Positions 55,517-64,000 of a DNA stretch of 64,000 nucleotides are shown here, piece after piece. The notes under the pieces were generated by a model that was given only the letters and a program-made list of their open reading frames with translations, did not search any database and was not told where the DNA came from. Every line of letters begins with the position of its first letter. Position 1 is the stretch's first letter. Both the position numbers and the translations under genes were made by a program. Source of the DNA: Phycisphaeraceae bacterium (lineage in GTDB: Bacteria > Planctomycetota > Phycisphaerae > Phycisphaerales > UBA1924); the NCBI GenBank assembly GCA_019636625.1, contig JAHBXE010000003.1, positions 165,665-229,664 on the forward strand, in the 5' to 3' direction.

Positions 55517-56689
55517 CTATACAGACTTGAGCGCCACAGGGATCGAAAGCCTGAGGCAGCGATAGGCCGGGGGCAACGCGCCCACCAGCCCAAGAACCAA
55601 TCCGGAAACCACACCTATGGCCAGCACCGGCGCATCCACGACAAGACCGAAGACGCCCATCGAGAAGCGGACCGCCAGCCCGTCCAGCACAAAGACTCCG
55701 ATCAAGGAGGCCAGGATGGCGCCCGCCGCCGTCGCAAGGCTGGACTCCTGCACGAGGCTGATGACAATCGCGATCCGCCGGAATCCGAGCGACTGCAACG
55801 TGCCCAGCTCCCGGACCCGCGACACAAACGCCGCGTACATCGTGTTCAACCCGCCAAAGAGACCGCCCACGCCGATGAGCGCCGCGGTGATCCACGCGAC
55901 CACGCGAATCGGCGCGAAGAAGGAAGAGAGCCTCGCGTAGTACGCCCGCTCGGGGATCGCAGACAGCTCGAGATCAACGCGCGTCTTGGTGAAAATCGCG
56001 ACATCCGCAAACTCCGCCCGGTCAGGGTCCAGCGCCATCACAACGCAGGAGTCCGTGTCGCGCTTCGTCGCCGTCTTGAGATCCTGCAACCCGGTCCAGA
56101 TTTCCGCCTCCGTCACCGTTCCGGGAGCACTGAACCGGCCCACGATGGTCCACGGGCGCTGGTCGATCAGGATCGTCCCGCCGAGGCCCAGGTCCGATTC
56201 GCGAACACCCATCTTCATCGCCGCCATCCCGCCGACCATGACCTCCTCGCGCCCCGGTGTGGGAAACCGACCCTCTTCAATCCGCACATGCGCGTGCACC
56301 AGCATCGCCCCCAGAGTAACGCCGCGCACCGTGATGAGCGGCCCTTTGGGCTGCTCGGCACGGAGTGTGACCGGGAGCATCACGTGCACTTCGGGTGAGA
56401 CATAGCTCACACCCCCCTGCGAACGAATGCCCGGGATACTCGCCCCGATGATGCCCGCGATAGTGGAATCGACCTCGCTCCGTTCAATGGACTCTTCGCT
56501 CCCTGCGCCGACGATGATGATGCTGTGCTCGTTCCCGCTGGCCCGAAGCGAGAGCGCCATGCCCCGAACAAATGCCGCGGCCGCAAGCACAAGCGTGCAC
56601 ACCAGCGCCGAGCCCACCACCGACAACACCAGCCGGCTCGGCGAGCGCCCAAGGTTCCGAACCGCATAATCGAACGGGAGAAGTTTCAT
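55517..56689 (-). CDS. FtsX-type ABC transporter permease
   Basis: The 390-residue protein has an N-terminal helix, a periplasmic MacB_PCD-like domain (about 45-250), and three C-terminal helices of the FtsX domain, typical of MacB/LolCE-type permeases. The start at 56689 is 8 bp after the stop codon of the second permease. Together with the ATPase and adaptor it should form an envelope mechanotransmission pump for lipoproteins, peptides or metals. The substrate is unknown. Confidence 0.9.
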   Translation of the reverse strand: MKLLPFDYAVRNLGRSPSRLVLSVVGSALVCTLVLAAAAFVRGMALSLRASGNEHSIIIVGAGSEESIERSEVDSTIAGIIGASIPGIRSQGGVSYVSPEVHVMLPVTLRAEQPKGPLITVRGVTLGAMLVHAHVRIEEGRFPTPGREEVMVGGMAAMKMGVRESDLGLGGTILIDQRPWTIVGRFSAPGTVTEAEIWTGLQDLKTATKRDTDSCVVMALDPDRAEFADVAIFTKTRVDLELSAIPERAYYARLSSFFAPIRVVAWITAALIGVGGLFGGLNTMYAAFVSRVRELGTLQSLGFRRIAIVISLVQESSLATAAGAILASLIGVFVLDGLAVRFSMGVFGLVVDAPVLAIGVVSGLVLGLVGALPPAYRCLRLSIPVALKSV

Positions 56690-56697
56690 CACGTGGT

Positions 56698-57852
56698 TCA
56701 CACCGCCCGGAAGCAGCTGGCAATCTCGTTCCGACCCGCGCGCCACGCGGGGACAAGCCCGGCCACAACGCCGACACCCGCCGAGAGAAGAAGGCCGGAG
56801 ACCGCCACCCGCCAATCACCGGAAATGTTCACGCTCAGCCCTTCGTTGGATAACGTGAACTGGCCGAAGTGGACCAACGCCATCGCGCCAACCATCCCCA
56901 ACGCCCCCCCAATCAGGCCGATGAGCACGCTCTCGGCCACAATCAGCCTTGCGATCAGCCCGCTGCGGAACCCCAGCGTTTGCAGCACCGCGTGCTCCCG
57001 GATGCGGTCCTGCACCGAGAGAACGACCGCGTTGGCGACCAGCGCCAGCACCGCCGCCAGGCAGCCCCACCCCAGGTAGCGGGTGAAGCCGACAATCTCG
57101 ACAACGTCCGAGCCCGCCTGCGCGACAAACGCCTTCTCCGGACGGGTCTGCGTGGGCTCAGACTCAGAACGAAACGCATCGTCGATGGCCCTAGCGATCT
57201 CCTCCAGCCGAGCCGGATCACTCACGCGGACATCAAACTGCGTCACCGTGCCGACCCCTCCCTTGGCGCCCGCGGAACGCTGAAGAAACCCAAGGTGCAC
57301 GTACGCGACGTTCTGATCCTGCGCCTCGGTTGATCGCATGATCCCCGCCACCGTCACGGTCACACCGGCGGCATCGAACGACTGCCCAACCGTGAGCGAC
57401 CGGCGCTGCGCCAGTCGCTCGCCGAGAATCGCCGCATCCGACCGCTTCATCCAGTCATCAACGCTGCCGCCGATGATGTTCCAGCGCGACGCCAGCCCGC
57501 GAACATCGTCGGACGGAATTCCCCGAAACGTGACCACATCCAGGCTGGCGCCGCAGTTGTTGACCACGATCTGGATGGGCGTTACCTCCCGCACGCCCGG
57601 GATCCGGCGAATCCGCGATCCGTAGAACTCCGGCAGCCGACTCGTCGCGGGGCAGAACCGGTTCTCGCGATACACCACGAGCGTGGTGTCCCCCGCCGTG
57701 ACGGCGGTCGCCTCGTGCACGCCGCGCTGAAGGGTCTGCACGGCTATGAACAGGAACATCGCAATCGACACGCCCGCGATCGTCAGCAAGCTGCGCGTGC
57801 GATGCCTCCACACCTGCTTGAGTATCAGAGGGATGAATCTCGCGCCGATCAT
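56698..57852 (-). CDS. FtsX-type ABC transporter permease (second)
   Basis: The 384-residue protein has one N-terminal helix (SLLTIAGVSIAMFLFI), a large extracytoplasmic domain (about 45-260) and three C-terminal helices, as in MacB/LolE. The ATG at 57852 overlaps the ATPase stop as ATGA, so translation is coupled. It differs in sequence from the other permease, which suggests a LolC/E-like heterodimer. Confidence 0.9.
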   Translation of the reverse strand: MIGARFIPLILKQVWRHRTRSLLTIAGVSIAMFLFIAVQTLQRGVHEATAVTAGDTTLVVYRENRFCPATSRLPEFYGSRIRRIPGVREVTPIQIVVNNCGASLDVVTFRGIPSDDVRGLASRWNIIGGSVDDWMKRSDAAILGERLAQRRSLTVGQSFDAAGVTVTVAGIMRSTEAQDQNVAYVHLGFLQRSAGAKGGVGTVTQFDVRVSDPARLEEIARAIDDAFRSESEPTQTRPEKAFVAQAGSDVVEIVGFTRYLGWGCLAAVLALVANAVVLSVQDRIREHAVLQTLGFRSGLIARLIVAESVLIGLIGGALGMVGAMALVHFGQFTLSNEGLSVNISGDWRVAVSGLLLSAGVGVVAGLVPAWRAGRNEIASCFRAV

Positions 57853-58562
57853 GGCCGGGCCTCCACGTGGGCCGCCGCATCCCGCTCCACCAACCGCCCC
57901 TTGTCCAGGTGGAGCGTTCGCCGGGCGTACGAGGCGCACCGGGCGTCGTGCGTCACCATGATCAGCGTCTTGCCGAGTTCTCGGTTCAGCCCCGAAAGGA
58001 GCTGCATGATCGCCGCCGCCGACTCCCCGTCCAGGTCCCCCGTCGGCTCATCCGCAACGATCATCGCCGGATCCGAAACGATCGCACGCGCGATCGCCAC
58101 TCGCTGCTCCTGTCCGCCCGAAAGCTGGCGCGGAAAGTGGTCGTGGCGATCGGCGATGTTCACCAGCTCCAGCGCCGTCGAAACCTTCGCGTGACGGTCC
58201 CGCCTCGTCAGGCGCTGCAGCAGCAGCGGCAGCTCCACGTTCTCGTACGCCGTCAGCACCGGAACCAGGTTGTACAACTGGAAGATGTAGCCCACGCTCC
58301 GGCTCCGCCAGTCCGCGAGCCGCGAACGCGAAAGCGTCGAGATGTCGATGCCGCCGATGGTCAATGTTCCACCCGTCGGCCGATCGATCCCCGCAAGAAG
58401 ATTGAGCAGCGTCGTCTTGCCGCTGCCCGACGGCCCCATGAGCGCCAGAAAATCCCCGGCGTCGACGTCCAGGTCCAGTTCATGCAGCGGCGTGATCGTT
58501 GAATCACCCTTCGGATACGCCTTCGTGAGTGCGCGGCACTGAATAAAGGCGGGTTTCGTCAT
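57849..58562 (-). CDS. LolD/MacB-type ABC transporter ATPase
   Basis: The 237-residue protein has Walker A GPSGSGKTTLLNLLAG, Q-loop VGYIFQLYNLVPVLTAYEN, signature LSGGQEQRVAIARA, Walker B MIVADEPTGDLD and switch His in MVTHD. It powers the two adjacent permeases. The start ATG overlaps the adaptor stop codon (ATGA). Confidence 0.95.
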   Translation of the reverse strand: MTKPAFIQCRALTKAYPKGDSTITPLHELDLDVDAGDFLALMGPSGSGKTTLLNLLAGIDRPTGGTLTIGGIDISTLSRSRLADWRSRSVGYIFQLYNLVPVLTAYENVELPLLLQRLTRRDRHAKVSTALELVNIADRHDHFPRQLSGGQEQRVAIARAIVSDPAMIVADEPTGDLDGESAAAIMQLLSGLNRELGKTLIMVTHDARCASYARRTLHLDKGRLVERDAAAHVEARP

Positions 58563-59884
58563 GGCAAGCCTCCCACGGCCCGTTCACCCAGAACCCGCAC
58601 ACGCGCTCCATCCTGGAGCGACGCGGGCGGATCAACGACCAGCCGGTCCCCGGGATGGAGCCCGGTGACCAGGATGTGACCAGCCGCCGCCGCGCCACGC
58701 GTCTCAACCCGGCGCCGAGTCGCCACCGATCTCGCATCAACGTGCCACACGGACCCCGTGTCCCCAACGCGATCGAATACGGCCGTCTCGGGCGCGAGCA
58801 CGCGAAGCGAAGTCGTGGAAGGTGCGTCCGATGATCGCGTCCCCGTGCCGCCGGAGAAAATCCGGACCTTCGCCAGCATCTCGGGCTTGAGCACCGGCGA
58901 CGGCGCTTCAACCGCAACCTTGACGGACACCGTGTTCCGCTGAACGCTCGCCTCGTGCCCGATCAATATCACCCGGCCTTCAAGCGTCACATCGGGCAGG
59001 GCCTCCGTCGTGATCTGCGCCGCAGCCCCCCGCGTCACCTTCCCGATGTCCGCCAGCGGAACATCGACCCGGACCTGCACCTTCTCGGGGTTGTACACAC
59101 GCAAGACCGTTGTGTTCATGGAGTCCGACCCCTTGGACATCTGGATCCTGGTCCCCGGCTCGACATGCCGAGACAACACCGTCCCCGAAACCGGCGACCT
59201 GACTTCGGTCCGTTCCACGGCCAGCGCCGCTTCCTCCCGCATCACCTCCCCCGTCGCCGCCGCCGACTCGGCCATCGCCAGCGTCGCCTTGGCCGACGCG
59301 ATCTCCTGCTCCGCCCCGCGCAGCCGCAGCTCCAGACGCGCAAACTCCCCGGCGCCCACGCCCCCGATCGACACCAGCTCCCGCTTGCGATGAATCTCAT
59401 CCCGCAGCTCGTCCGCCCGGAACTCCGCCGCGCCCGCATCCGCCCTCGCCCGATCAATCGCCGCGCGTCGTTCGGCCAGTTCCGCCTCGATGCGCCGAAG
59501 CGCGAGCCCCGCATCTCGCTTCTCGAGCCGAGCCACAACCTGACCCTCTTCAACCCGGTCACCCTCGAGCACCAGCACCTCGCGGACCACCCCTTCCACC
59601 AGCGCCGGAACAATCACCGGGTACGGTGAAGGCTCGATCCAGCCCGGGGCCACGACCGACACGCCGTTCACCCGCCCCGCGCCCGGTTCATCGGCCCCCG
59701 CCTTTGCCACGACCGGAACAACCCACACATCGATCCGCCGCGAAAGCGCACCGCGAGCCGCGTAGCCGAGCAGCCCCGTCACCGCGATGACAAGAACCGC
59801 CGGCAGAAGGATTCGGGTCTTCCACCGCCGCGCCGGGCGCGGCACAGCGCCGCGACCGAGTTGCAAGAGATCCTGCGAGTTCAT
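58559..59884 (-). CDS. HlyD/MacA-type membrane fusion protein
   Basis: The 441-residue protein has an N-terminal membrane helix (about 28-50), a lipoyl/barrel-sandwich half (VVAPGWIEPSPYPVIVPALV ... VEGVVREVLVLEGDRVEEGQ), a long coiled coil (about 155-240) and a beta-barrel domain (VRVYNPEKVQVRVDVPLADI). It links the ABC permeases across the periplasm. It is the first gene of the tightly coupled ABC group. Confidence 0.92.
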   Translation of the reverse strand: MNSQDLLQLGRGAVPRPARRWKTRILLPAVLVIAVTGLLGYAARGALSRRIDVWVVPVVAKAGADEPGAGRVNGVSVVAPGWIEPSPYPVIVPALVEGVVREVLVLEGDRVEEGQVVARLEKRDAGLALRRIEAELAERRAAIDRARADAGAAEFRADELRDEIHRKRELVSIGGVGAGEFARLELRLRGAEQEIASAKATLAMAESAAATGEVMREEAALAVERTEVRSPVSGTVLSRHVEPGTRIQMSKGSDSMNTTVLRVYNPEKVQVRVDVPLADIGKVTRGAAAQITTEALPDVTLEGRVILIGHEASVQRNTVSVKVAVEAPSPVLKPEMLAKVRIFSGGTGTRSSDAPSTTSLRVLAPETAVFDRVGDTGSVWHVDARSVATRRRVETRGAAAAGHILVTGLHPGDRLVVDPPASLQDGARVRVLGERAVGGLP

Positions 59885-59960
59885 GCGAGAGTCCTGGGTG
59901 AGCGTCCAAATGGAGATACGCGCCGCCGGGGCGGCGAGTCCGACGCTGAACACGCCAGTT

Positions 59961-60353
59961 CTACACGCGCAGTATTGTGCTGGCGAGACCACCCCAAACC
60001 GGTGGCCCATGGGTCAGCGGCCAGGCCGACCGCACCTCCCGCGAAATCGCGAGCGGAGGCAGACACGCCATCGCCTCCACGAAGCCCGCCGGTTCCCCGC
60101 TCCCGATGTGGTCCCGCGAGGGAAGCACGCGGGCATCATCCGGCATCGCGGCCCGCAGGCAGCACCCTTCAGAGTGCAGCACGCCCAGGCGTTCCGCGGG
60201 CGCCCGCTCGTGGCGGCTGCAGCATTGACACGATGTGGCCTGGCTGGTCGCCGCCCGGGTGCAGACGCACAGACGATCCGCCCCCGATCCGCCCCACAGC
60301 TGGACGACCAGGCACAACACGAGCACCAGCTTGTGCAAGACGGTACAAGCCAT
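59961..60353 (-). CDS. Small exported Cys-rich protein
   Basis: The 130-residue protein has a hydrophobic N-terminal segment (LVLVLCLVVQLW) and a Cys-rich region (CVC, CQCC, CC within residues 28-66). It lies 76 bp upstream of the adaptor gene and on the same strand. The Cys pattern suggests metal binding, matching the TPWDYCC lipoprotein at the other end of the operon. The start at 60353 is uncertain; an open frame extends 27 codons further upstream. No family recognised. Confidence 0.55.
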   Translation of the reverse strand: MACTVLHKLVLVLCLVVQLWGGSGADRLCVCTRAATSQATSCQCCSRHERAPAERLGVLHSEGCCLRAAMPDDARVLPSRDHIGSGEPAGFVEAMACLPPLAISREVRSAWPLTHGPPVWGGLASTILRV

Positions 60354-60426
60354 GGGTATGCCAAGTATATCGGTCGGCAACGGGTGCCGATCGAGCCGAT
60401 CCATGGCCCAAAACCGCCACTTTTCC

Positions 60427-62394
60427 TTACACAACCTGCAGCATCTTCATCACCGACTTCGTGATGTCCGCCGCCGTCAGACCCGTCATCTGCAGCATCT
60501 CCTCCGGCGTCTTGGCGCTCTTGGGGATCATCCGCACGAACATCTGCTGCAGCGTGAACCCATCCCCGCTCTCCGTGATCGCGTCCGCCACCGCCGACCC
60601 GATCCCGCCGCCGTAGTTGTCCTCCAGCGTCAGCACGTAGCCGTTGTTCGCCCCGATCAGGTCCATCAGTTTCTCGTTGTCAAACGGCAGCGAGTACAGG
60701 TCCACCAGCGTCGCGCTGATCCCCGCCTTGTCCAGCAGCTCCAGCGCCTTGTTCGCCTCGTGCACCATGTACCCCGCCGCGCACAGCACCACGTCCCGCC
60801 CCTCCTGCAGCACCTCGAACCCGCCCAGGTTGAACACCACGTCGTCGTTGTACAGGAACTCCGTGTCCGGACGCAACGTCCGCATGTAGCACGCCCCCTC
60901 GTACTCCGCCATCACGCCCGTCAGCGCGTACGCCGCGTACGCATCCGCCGGCTGGAGCACGTAGCACCCCGGGTTGCCCCGGTGGTCCTTCATCGTCGAG
61001 AGCGACCGGAACCACGCCACATCCGGGAGGCTCATCTGGCTCGGCCCGTCGCTCGCCAGGCTGATCCCCGCGTGGCTCCCCACGATCTTCAGGTTCGCCC
61101 CGCTGTTGATCGCCATCTCGATCTGGTCGTACGCCCGGTTCACGAACTTCGCGAACGTCGAGCAGAACGGCACCTTCCCCGCCGCCGAGAGGCCCGCGGC
61201 CACGCTGAACATGTTCTGCTCAGCGATCTTGCACTCCACGAACCGCTCCTTCAGGTCCGGGTCCTTCGCGAACATGTCCGCGAACGTCGAGTTGCTCACG
61301 TCCGCATCCAGCACCACCACCCGGTCGTTCACCTGCCCCAGCGCCTTGAGCGCGATCCCGTACGCCCGCCGCGTCGCCAGCTTCCCCGTGTGCAGCACGC
61401 TCTCCATGTCGAACTTCTTCATCGCGCTCGACATCGACGGCATCTCGCCCTGGCTCGGCTCCTTCGGCGCGGCCTGCGGCGGGGGCTGGATCTCGAACGA
61501 GTCCGCGCTCGTCAGCGAACTTGTCAGTTGCACCCGCTTCTCGTCCAGCTCCGTCAACGCCTTCTTCAGCGCATCGCCCGTCGCCGGCTTCCCGTGCCAG
61601 CCGCCCCCGTGCATCCCCGTCGCGCCCCACCCCTTGACCGTCCGCGCCACCACCGCCATCGGCTTGGCCCCGCCCCCCGTGTTCTCCACGAACGCGTCGA
61701 ACGCCGCCTTGATCTGCTTCGGATCGTGCCCGTCGATGTTCTTGACGTTGAACCCCATGGCCGCGAGACGTGCCGCCAGCCGCTCCGCCGACTGCTGCGG
61801 GCTCACCCGGTCCGCCTGGCCGTACTCGTTGCAGTTGAAGATCGGCAGCACGTTCACCAGGTTGTGGTCCATGATGAAGTCGAGCGCCTCGGTGATCTGC
61901 CCCTCCCGGCTCTCCCCATCGCCCACGATGCAGTAAATCTTCTTGTCCAGCCCATCCAGCCGCGCCGCCTCACCAAGCCCCGCCGCAACGCTCAGCCCCT
62001 GCCCCAGGCTCCCCGTCGCCGCATCAAAGAACGGGAACCCCTCCATCGGGTTCGGGTGCCCATCCAGCTCCGAGTGCCACTCCCGAAGCTTCTTCGCGTC
62101 GCTCAGTTGCAGCTTCCGCCGCTTCTCCGGGTCCTTCCCCACCACCACACCCAGCTTGCACGCCGCGGCGTACACAATCGGAACCGCATGCCCCTCCGAC
62201 AGCACCAGCCGGTCGCTCGTCGGGTAACTCGGATAGTCCGGGCTCCACCGCATCGTGTGGAACATCAGCACCGTCGTGATGTGCCCAAGGCTCATCGCCG
62301 TGCTCGGGTGCCCCGCCCCCGCCGCGGCGGTCATCTCCAGGGACATCTTGTTGAGTTCGATGGCCTGAGCGTGAACAGCGGCTTCGAAAGACAT
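60427..62394 (-). CDS. tkt: Transketolase
   Basis: Transketolase moves two-carbon units in the pentose phosphate/Calvin pathways using thiamine diphosphate. The 655-residue protein has the substrate/ThDP residues in GHPSTAMSL and SEGH, the ThDP motif GDGESREGQITEALDFIMDHNLVNV (start GDG), the central pyrimidine domain (IAEQNMFSVAAGLSAAGKVP) and the C-terminal domain. The ATG at 62394 follows AAAGGA. It is divergent from dnaN. Confidence 0.95.
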   Translation of the reverse strand: MSFEAAVHAQAIELNKMSLEMTAAAGAGHPSTAMSLGHITTVLMFHTMRWSPDYPSYPTSDRLVLSEGHAVPIVYAAACKLGVVVGKDPEKRRKLQLSDAKKLREWHSELDGHPNPMEGFPFFDAATGSLGQGLSVAAGLGEAARLDGLDKKIYCIVGDGESREGQITEALDFIMDHNLVNVLPIFNCNEYGQADRVSPQQSAERLAARLAAMGFNVKNIDGHDPKQIKAAFDAFVENTGGGAKPMAVVARTVKGWGATGMHGGGWHGKPATGDALKKALTELDEKRVQLTSSLTSADSFEIQPPPQAAPKEPSQGEMPSMSSAMKKFDMESVLHTGKLATRRAYGIALKALGQVNDRVVVLDADVSNSTFADMFAKDPDLKERFVECKIAEQNMFSVAAGLSAAGKVPFCSTFAKFVNRAYDQIEMAINSGANLKIVGSHAGISLASDGPSQMSLPDVAWFRSLSTMKDHRGNPGCYVLQPADAYAAYALTGVMAEYEGACYMRTLRPDTEFLYNDDVVFNLGGFEVLQEGRDVVLCAAGYMVHEANKALELLDKAGISATLVDLYSLPFDNEKLMDLIGANNGYVLTLEDNYGGGIGSAVADAITESGDGFTLQQMFVRMIPKSAKTPEEMLQMTGLTAADITKSVMKMLQVV

Positions 62395-62679
62395 GCGGAG
62401 TTCCTTTCTCGACGAGGGCGGTAGCCCGGGTCGGGTACAGCACTGGAGGGTCCGTACAGACCCCGATTCCTCGGGCCGTCACGCGCCCGACAAGGCGAAG
62501 CGGGGGAGTTTCCACAACCCGCCGCTGCATGACAGCCAGAGGTCCCCATCCGGGGAGTCCCAAGCATAGGGTCCGGTCGCCCGCCCTGTCCCGCTCCAAG
62601 CCCACTTTCCCGTCAACCGGGCCAACTTTCCGCCCCTCTCGCCGGTAAACTCCCCCCTTACTACGAAACGGAGTTCCCC
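62395..62679. other. Divergent tkt-dnaN intergenic region
   Basis: About 285 bp hold both promoters. One DnaA-box-like word, GTTTCCACA (62508-62516), matches the TTWTNCACA consensus at eight of nine positions. A single match is not enough to call an origin. No AT-rich unwinding element is obvious. Confidence 0.4.
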
Positions 62680-63870
62680 ATGAAAGTCATCGTCGACCGC
62701 GCCGCCCTCCTCGACGCCATCAACCTCATCTCCGGCGTTGTCGCGGCCCGTACACCACGCCCGCAGTTGCAGTGCGTCAAGATCACCGCCAAAAAGTCGG
62801 GCAAGTCCGCCGAAATGACCTTTGCCGCCACCGACGCCGAAGTCTCGCTCCGCCTCGTCACCACTCAGGTCGACGTCCAGGAGCCCGGCGAGATCCTCAT
62901 CCCCGCCGACAAGATCCGCGGCATCGTCGCCGCGGAAGAGGGCGATGCCACCCTCACCATCGAATCCGGCGATGGCGACGCCTGCCACATCCGCGGCACC
63001 GACGCCCACTTCAAGATCCTCGGCTACCCGCCCGCCGAGCTTCCCCCGATCCCCGACTTCGACAAGGTCGCCGCGGGCAAGGACCCGTCGATGAAGGCCA
63101 AGGCCGTGTTCAGCCACACCGCCGGGGACCTGGGCCAGATGATCGCGCGCACGCTCTTTGCCACGGCGCGTGAGAACTCGCGGTACGCCATCAACGGGGT
63201 CCTGATGAAGCGCGAGGGCAAGCGGCTGGAGATGGTCGCGACCGACGGGCGGCGGCTCGCGCTGTGCCGCCAGAACATCGGAGGGGGGCAGGGCGATAAG
63301 GATGCGCCGGCGATTTCCTGCATCATCCCCAGCAAGGCGTTGTCGATGCTGCAGAAGCTCATCGAGTCTCCCGATGCTCCCGTCCAGATCGCCATCACCG
63401 ACAACCAGATCCTCTTCGCCCTCGGGTCGGATGAAGAGGGCGGGAAGAAGGCCGTGCTCACCAGCAACCTCGTCGAGGGCGCCTTCCCTCCCTACGAAGA
63501 GGTCATCCCCAAGGACCAGGACAAGCGCGTCACGTTCGACCGGGATGTGCTCTCCTCCGCCGTCCGCCGCGCGGCCCTGCTCACCAACGAAGAGTCCCGC
63601 GGCGTCCGGATGAAGTTCAACGCGGACGAGAAGCAGGTGGAGTTTTCCAGCCGGGCCCCCGAGATGGGCGAGGCGGAGATCAACATCGAGGTCTCGAGCT
63701 ACGAGGGGCAGGACATCGAGATCGGCTTCAACCCGAGCTTCATCACGGACGCGCTGAAGGTGATCGCCGAGCCGGAGGTCATCATGGAACTCAAAGCGGG
63801 GAACAAGCCGGGCCTGATCAAGAGCGGGACGGACTTCGTGTACGTGGTGATGCCGGTGAATCTGCAGTAA
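62680..63870 (+). CDS. dnaN: DNA polymerase III beta subunit (sliding clamp)
   Basis: The 396-residue protein forms the ring that tethers polymerases to DNA. It has three domains of about 120 residues, with the typical MKVIVDRAALLDAINLI start, TDAEVSLRL, SRYAINGVLM.REG, ATDGRRLALC and the ending YVVMPVNLQ. GGAG precedes the ATG. dnaA is not in the window. Base composition shifts from C-rich to more G-rich on the plus strand within the second half of the gene. Confidence 0.97.
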   Translation: MKVIVDRAALLDAINLISGVVAARTPRPQLQCVKITAKKSGKSAEMTFAATDAEVSLRLVTTQVDVQEPGEILIPADKIRGIVAAEEGDATLTIESGDGDACHIRGTDAHFKILGYPPAELPPIPDFDKVAAGKDPSMKAKAVFSHTAGDLGQMIARTLFATARENSRYAINGVLMKREGKRLEMVATDGRRLALCRQNIGGGQGDKDAPAISCIIPSKALSMLQKLIESPDAPVQIAITDNQILFALGSDEEGGKKAVLTSNLVEGAFPPYEEVIPKDQDKRVTFDRDVLSSAVRRAALLTNEESRGVRMKFNADEKQVEFSSRAPEMGEAEINIEVSSYEGQDIEIGFNPSFITDALKVIAEPEVIMELKAGNKPGLIKSGTDFVYVVMPVNLQ

Positions 63871-64000
63871 GGCCGAGGCGGAACCGCGATTGTGAATGAG
63901 CGGAAGCGCGGAGAGGGGAGCGCGGAGGTTGCGCGCGGGGGTGCTGGGTGCGCGGTGGGTTCCGCTTCCCTATGAGCGCGGTTCGGACGGTTTGCTTGGA

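Noticed and set aside
62395..62679. Replication origin between tkt and dnaN
   Set aside because: Only one DnaA-box-like word and no AT-rich unwinding element; kept as a weak hint only.

Overview
The window looks like chromosomal DNA of a high-GC, Gram-negative planctomycete, most likely of the Phycisphaerales. The evidence is seven secreted proteins (one of them frameshifted) ending in the cysteine-bearing GC-type dockerin tail (core [16 protein letters not shown]), a serine/threonine kinase fused to WD40 repeats beside an ECF sigma factor, a type IV pilin-like protein, and outer-membrane genes (lpxC, lpxD, ompH, bamA). Taxonomy is inferred from these traits only; no rRNA or tRNA gene was recognised.

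Layout. 0-6.5 kb: the end of a TPR protein and two paralogous secreted trypsin/V8-like proteases with dockerin tails. 6.7-10.2 kb: a minus-strand operon of an HTH protein, a soluble ABC ATPase, a Mom-like GNAT enzyme and a phage terminase large subunit. 10.6-20.2 kb: a frameshifted dockerin protein, a zinc-ribbon CPBP protease, a dockerin GDSL esterase, rplM-rpsI, membrane proteins of unknown role, a pseudopilin and a lipoprotein. 20.2-21.1 kb: a repeat-rich non-coding block. 21.1-26.3 kb: bamA-ompH-lpxD-lpxC. 26.5-32.2 kb: NUDIX, YqaE/Pmp3, pabB and pyruvate phosphate dikinase. 32.2-38.2 kb: a second minus-strand phage-like cluster with portal, scaffold-like protein, SU10-type major capsid protein, connector/tail-like proteins and a small membrane protein. 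38.3-46.2 kb: gingipain-like peptidase, GlmM-type mutase, dockerin protein, WD40 kinase and ECF sigma. 46.4-54.4 kb: secreted adhesin-like, metalloprotease, dockerin, Kelch and collagen-like proteins. 54.4-60.4 kb: a CBS protein and a MacB/Lol-like ABC exporter operon flanked by two Cys-rich exported proteins. 60.4-63.9 kb: transketolase and dnaN.

The most notable system is the pair of phage-derived loci. The packaging motor, with a putative DNA-modification pair, lies about 24 kb from the portal/capsid cluster. Both are on the same strand, essential housekeeping genes lie between them, and no integrase, replication gene or tape-measure protein is seen in the window. Nearly every intergenic gap in the capsid cluster holds a repeat element or strong hairpins. 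This suggests a domesticated or gene-transfer-agent-like particle, or a scattered prophage remnant. The other theme is a large set of exported proteins sharing one almost identical C-terminal dockerin-like tag, probably an attachment or sorting system.
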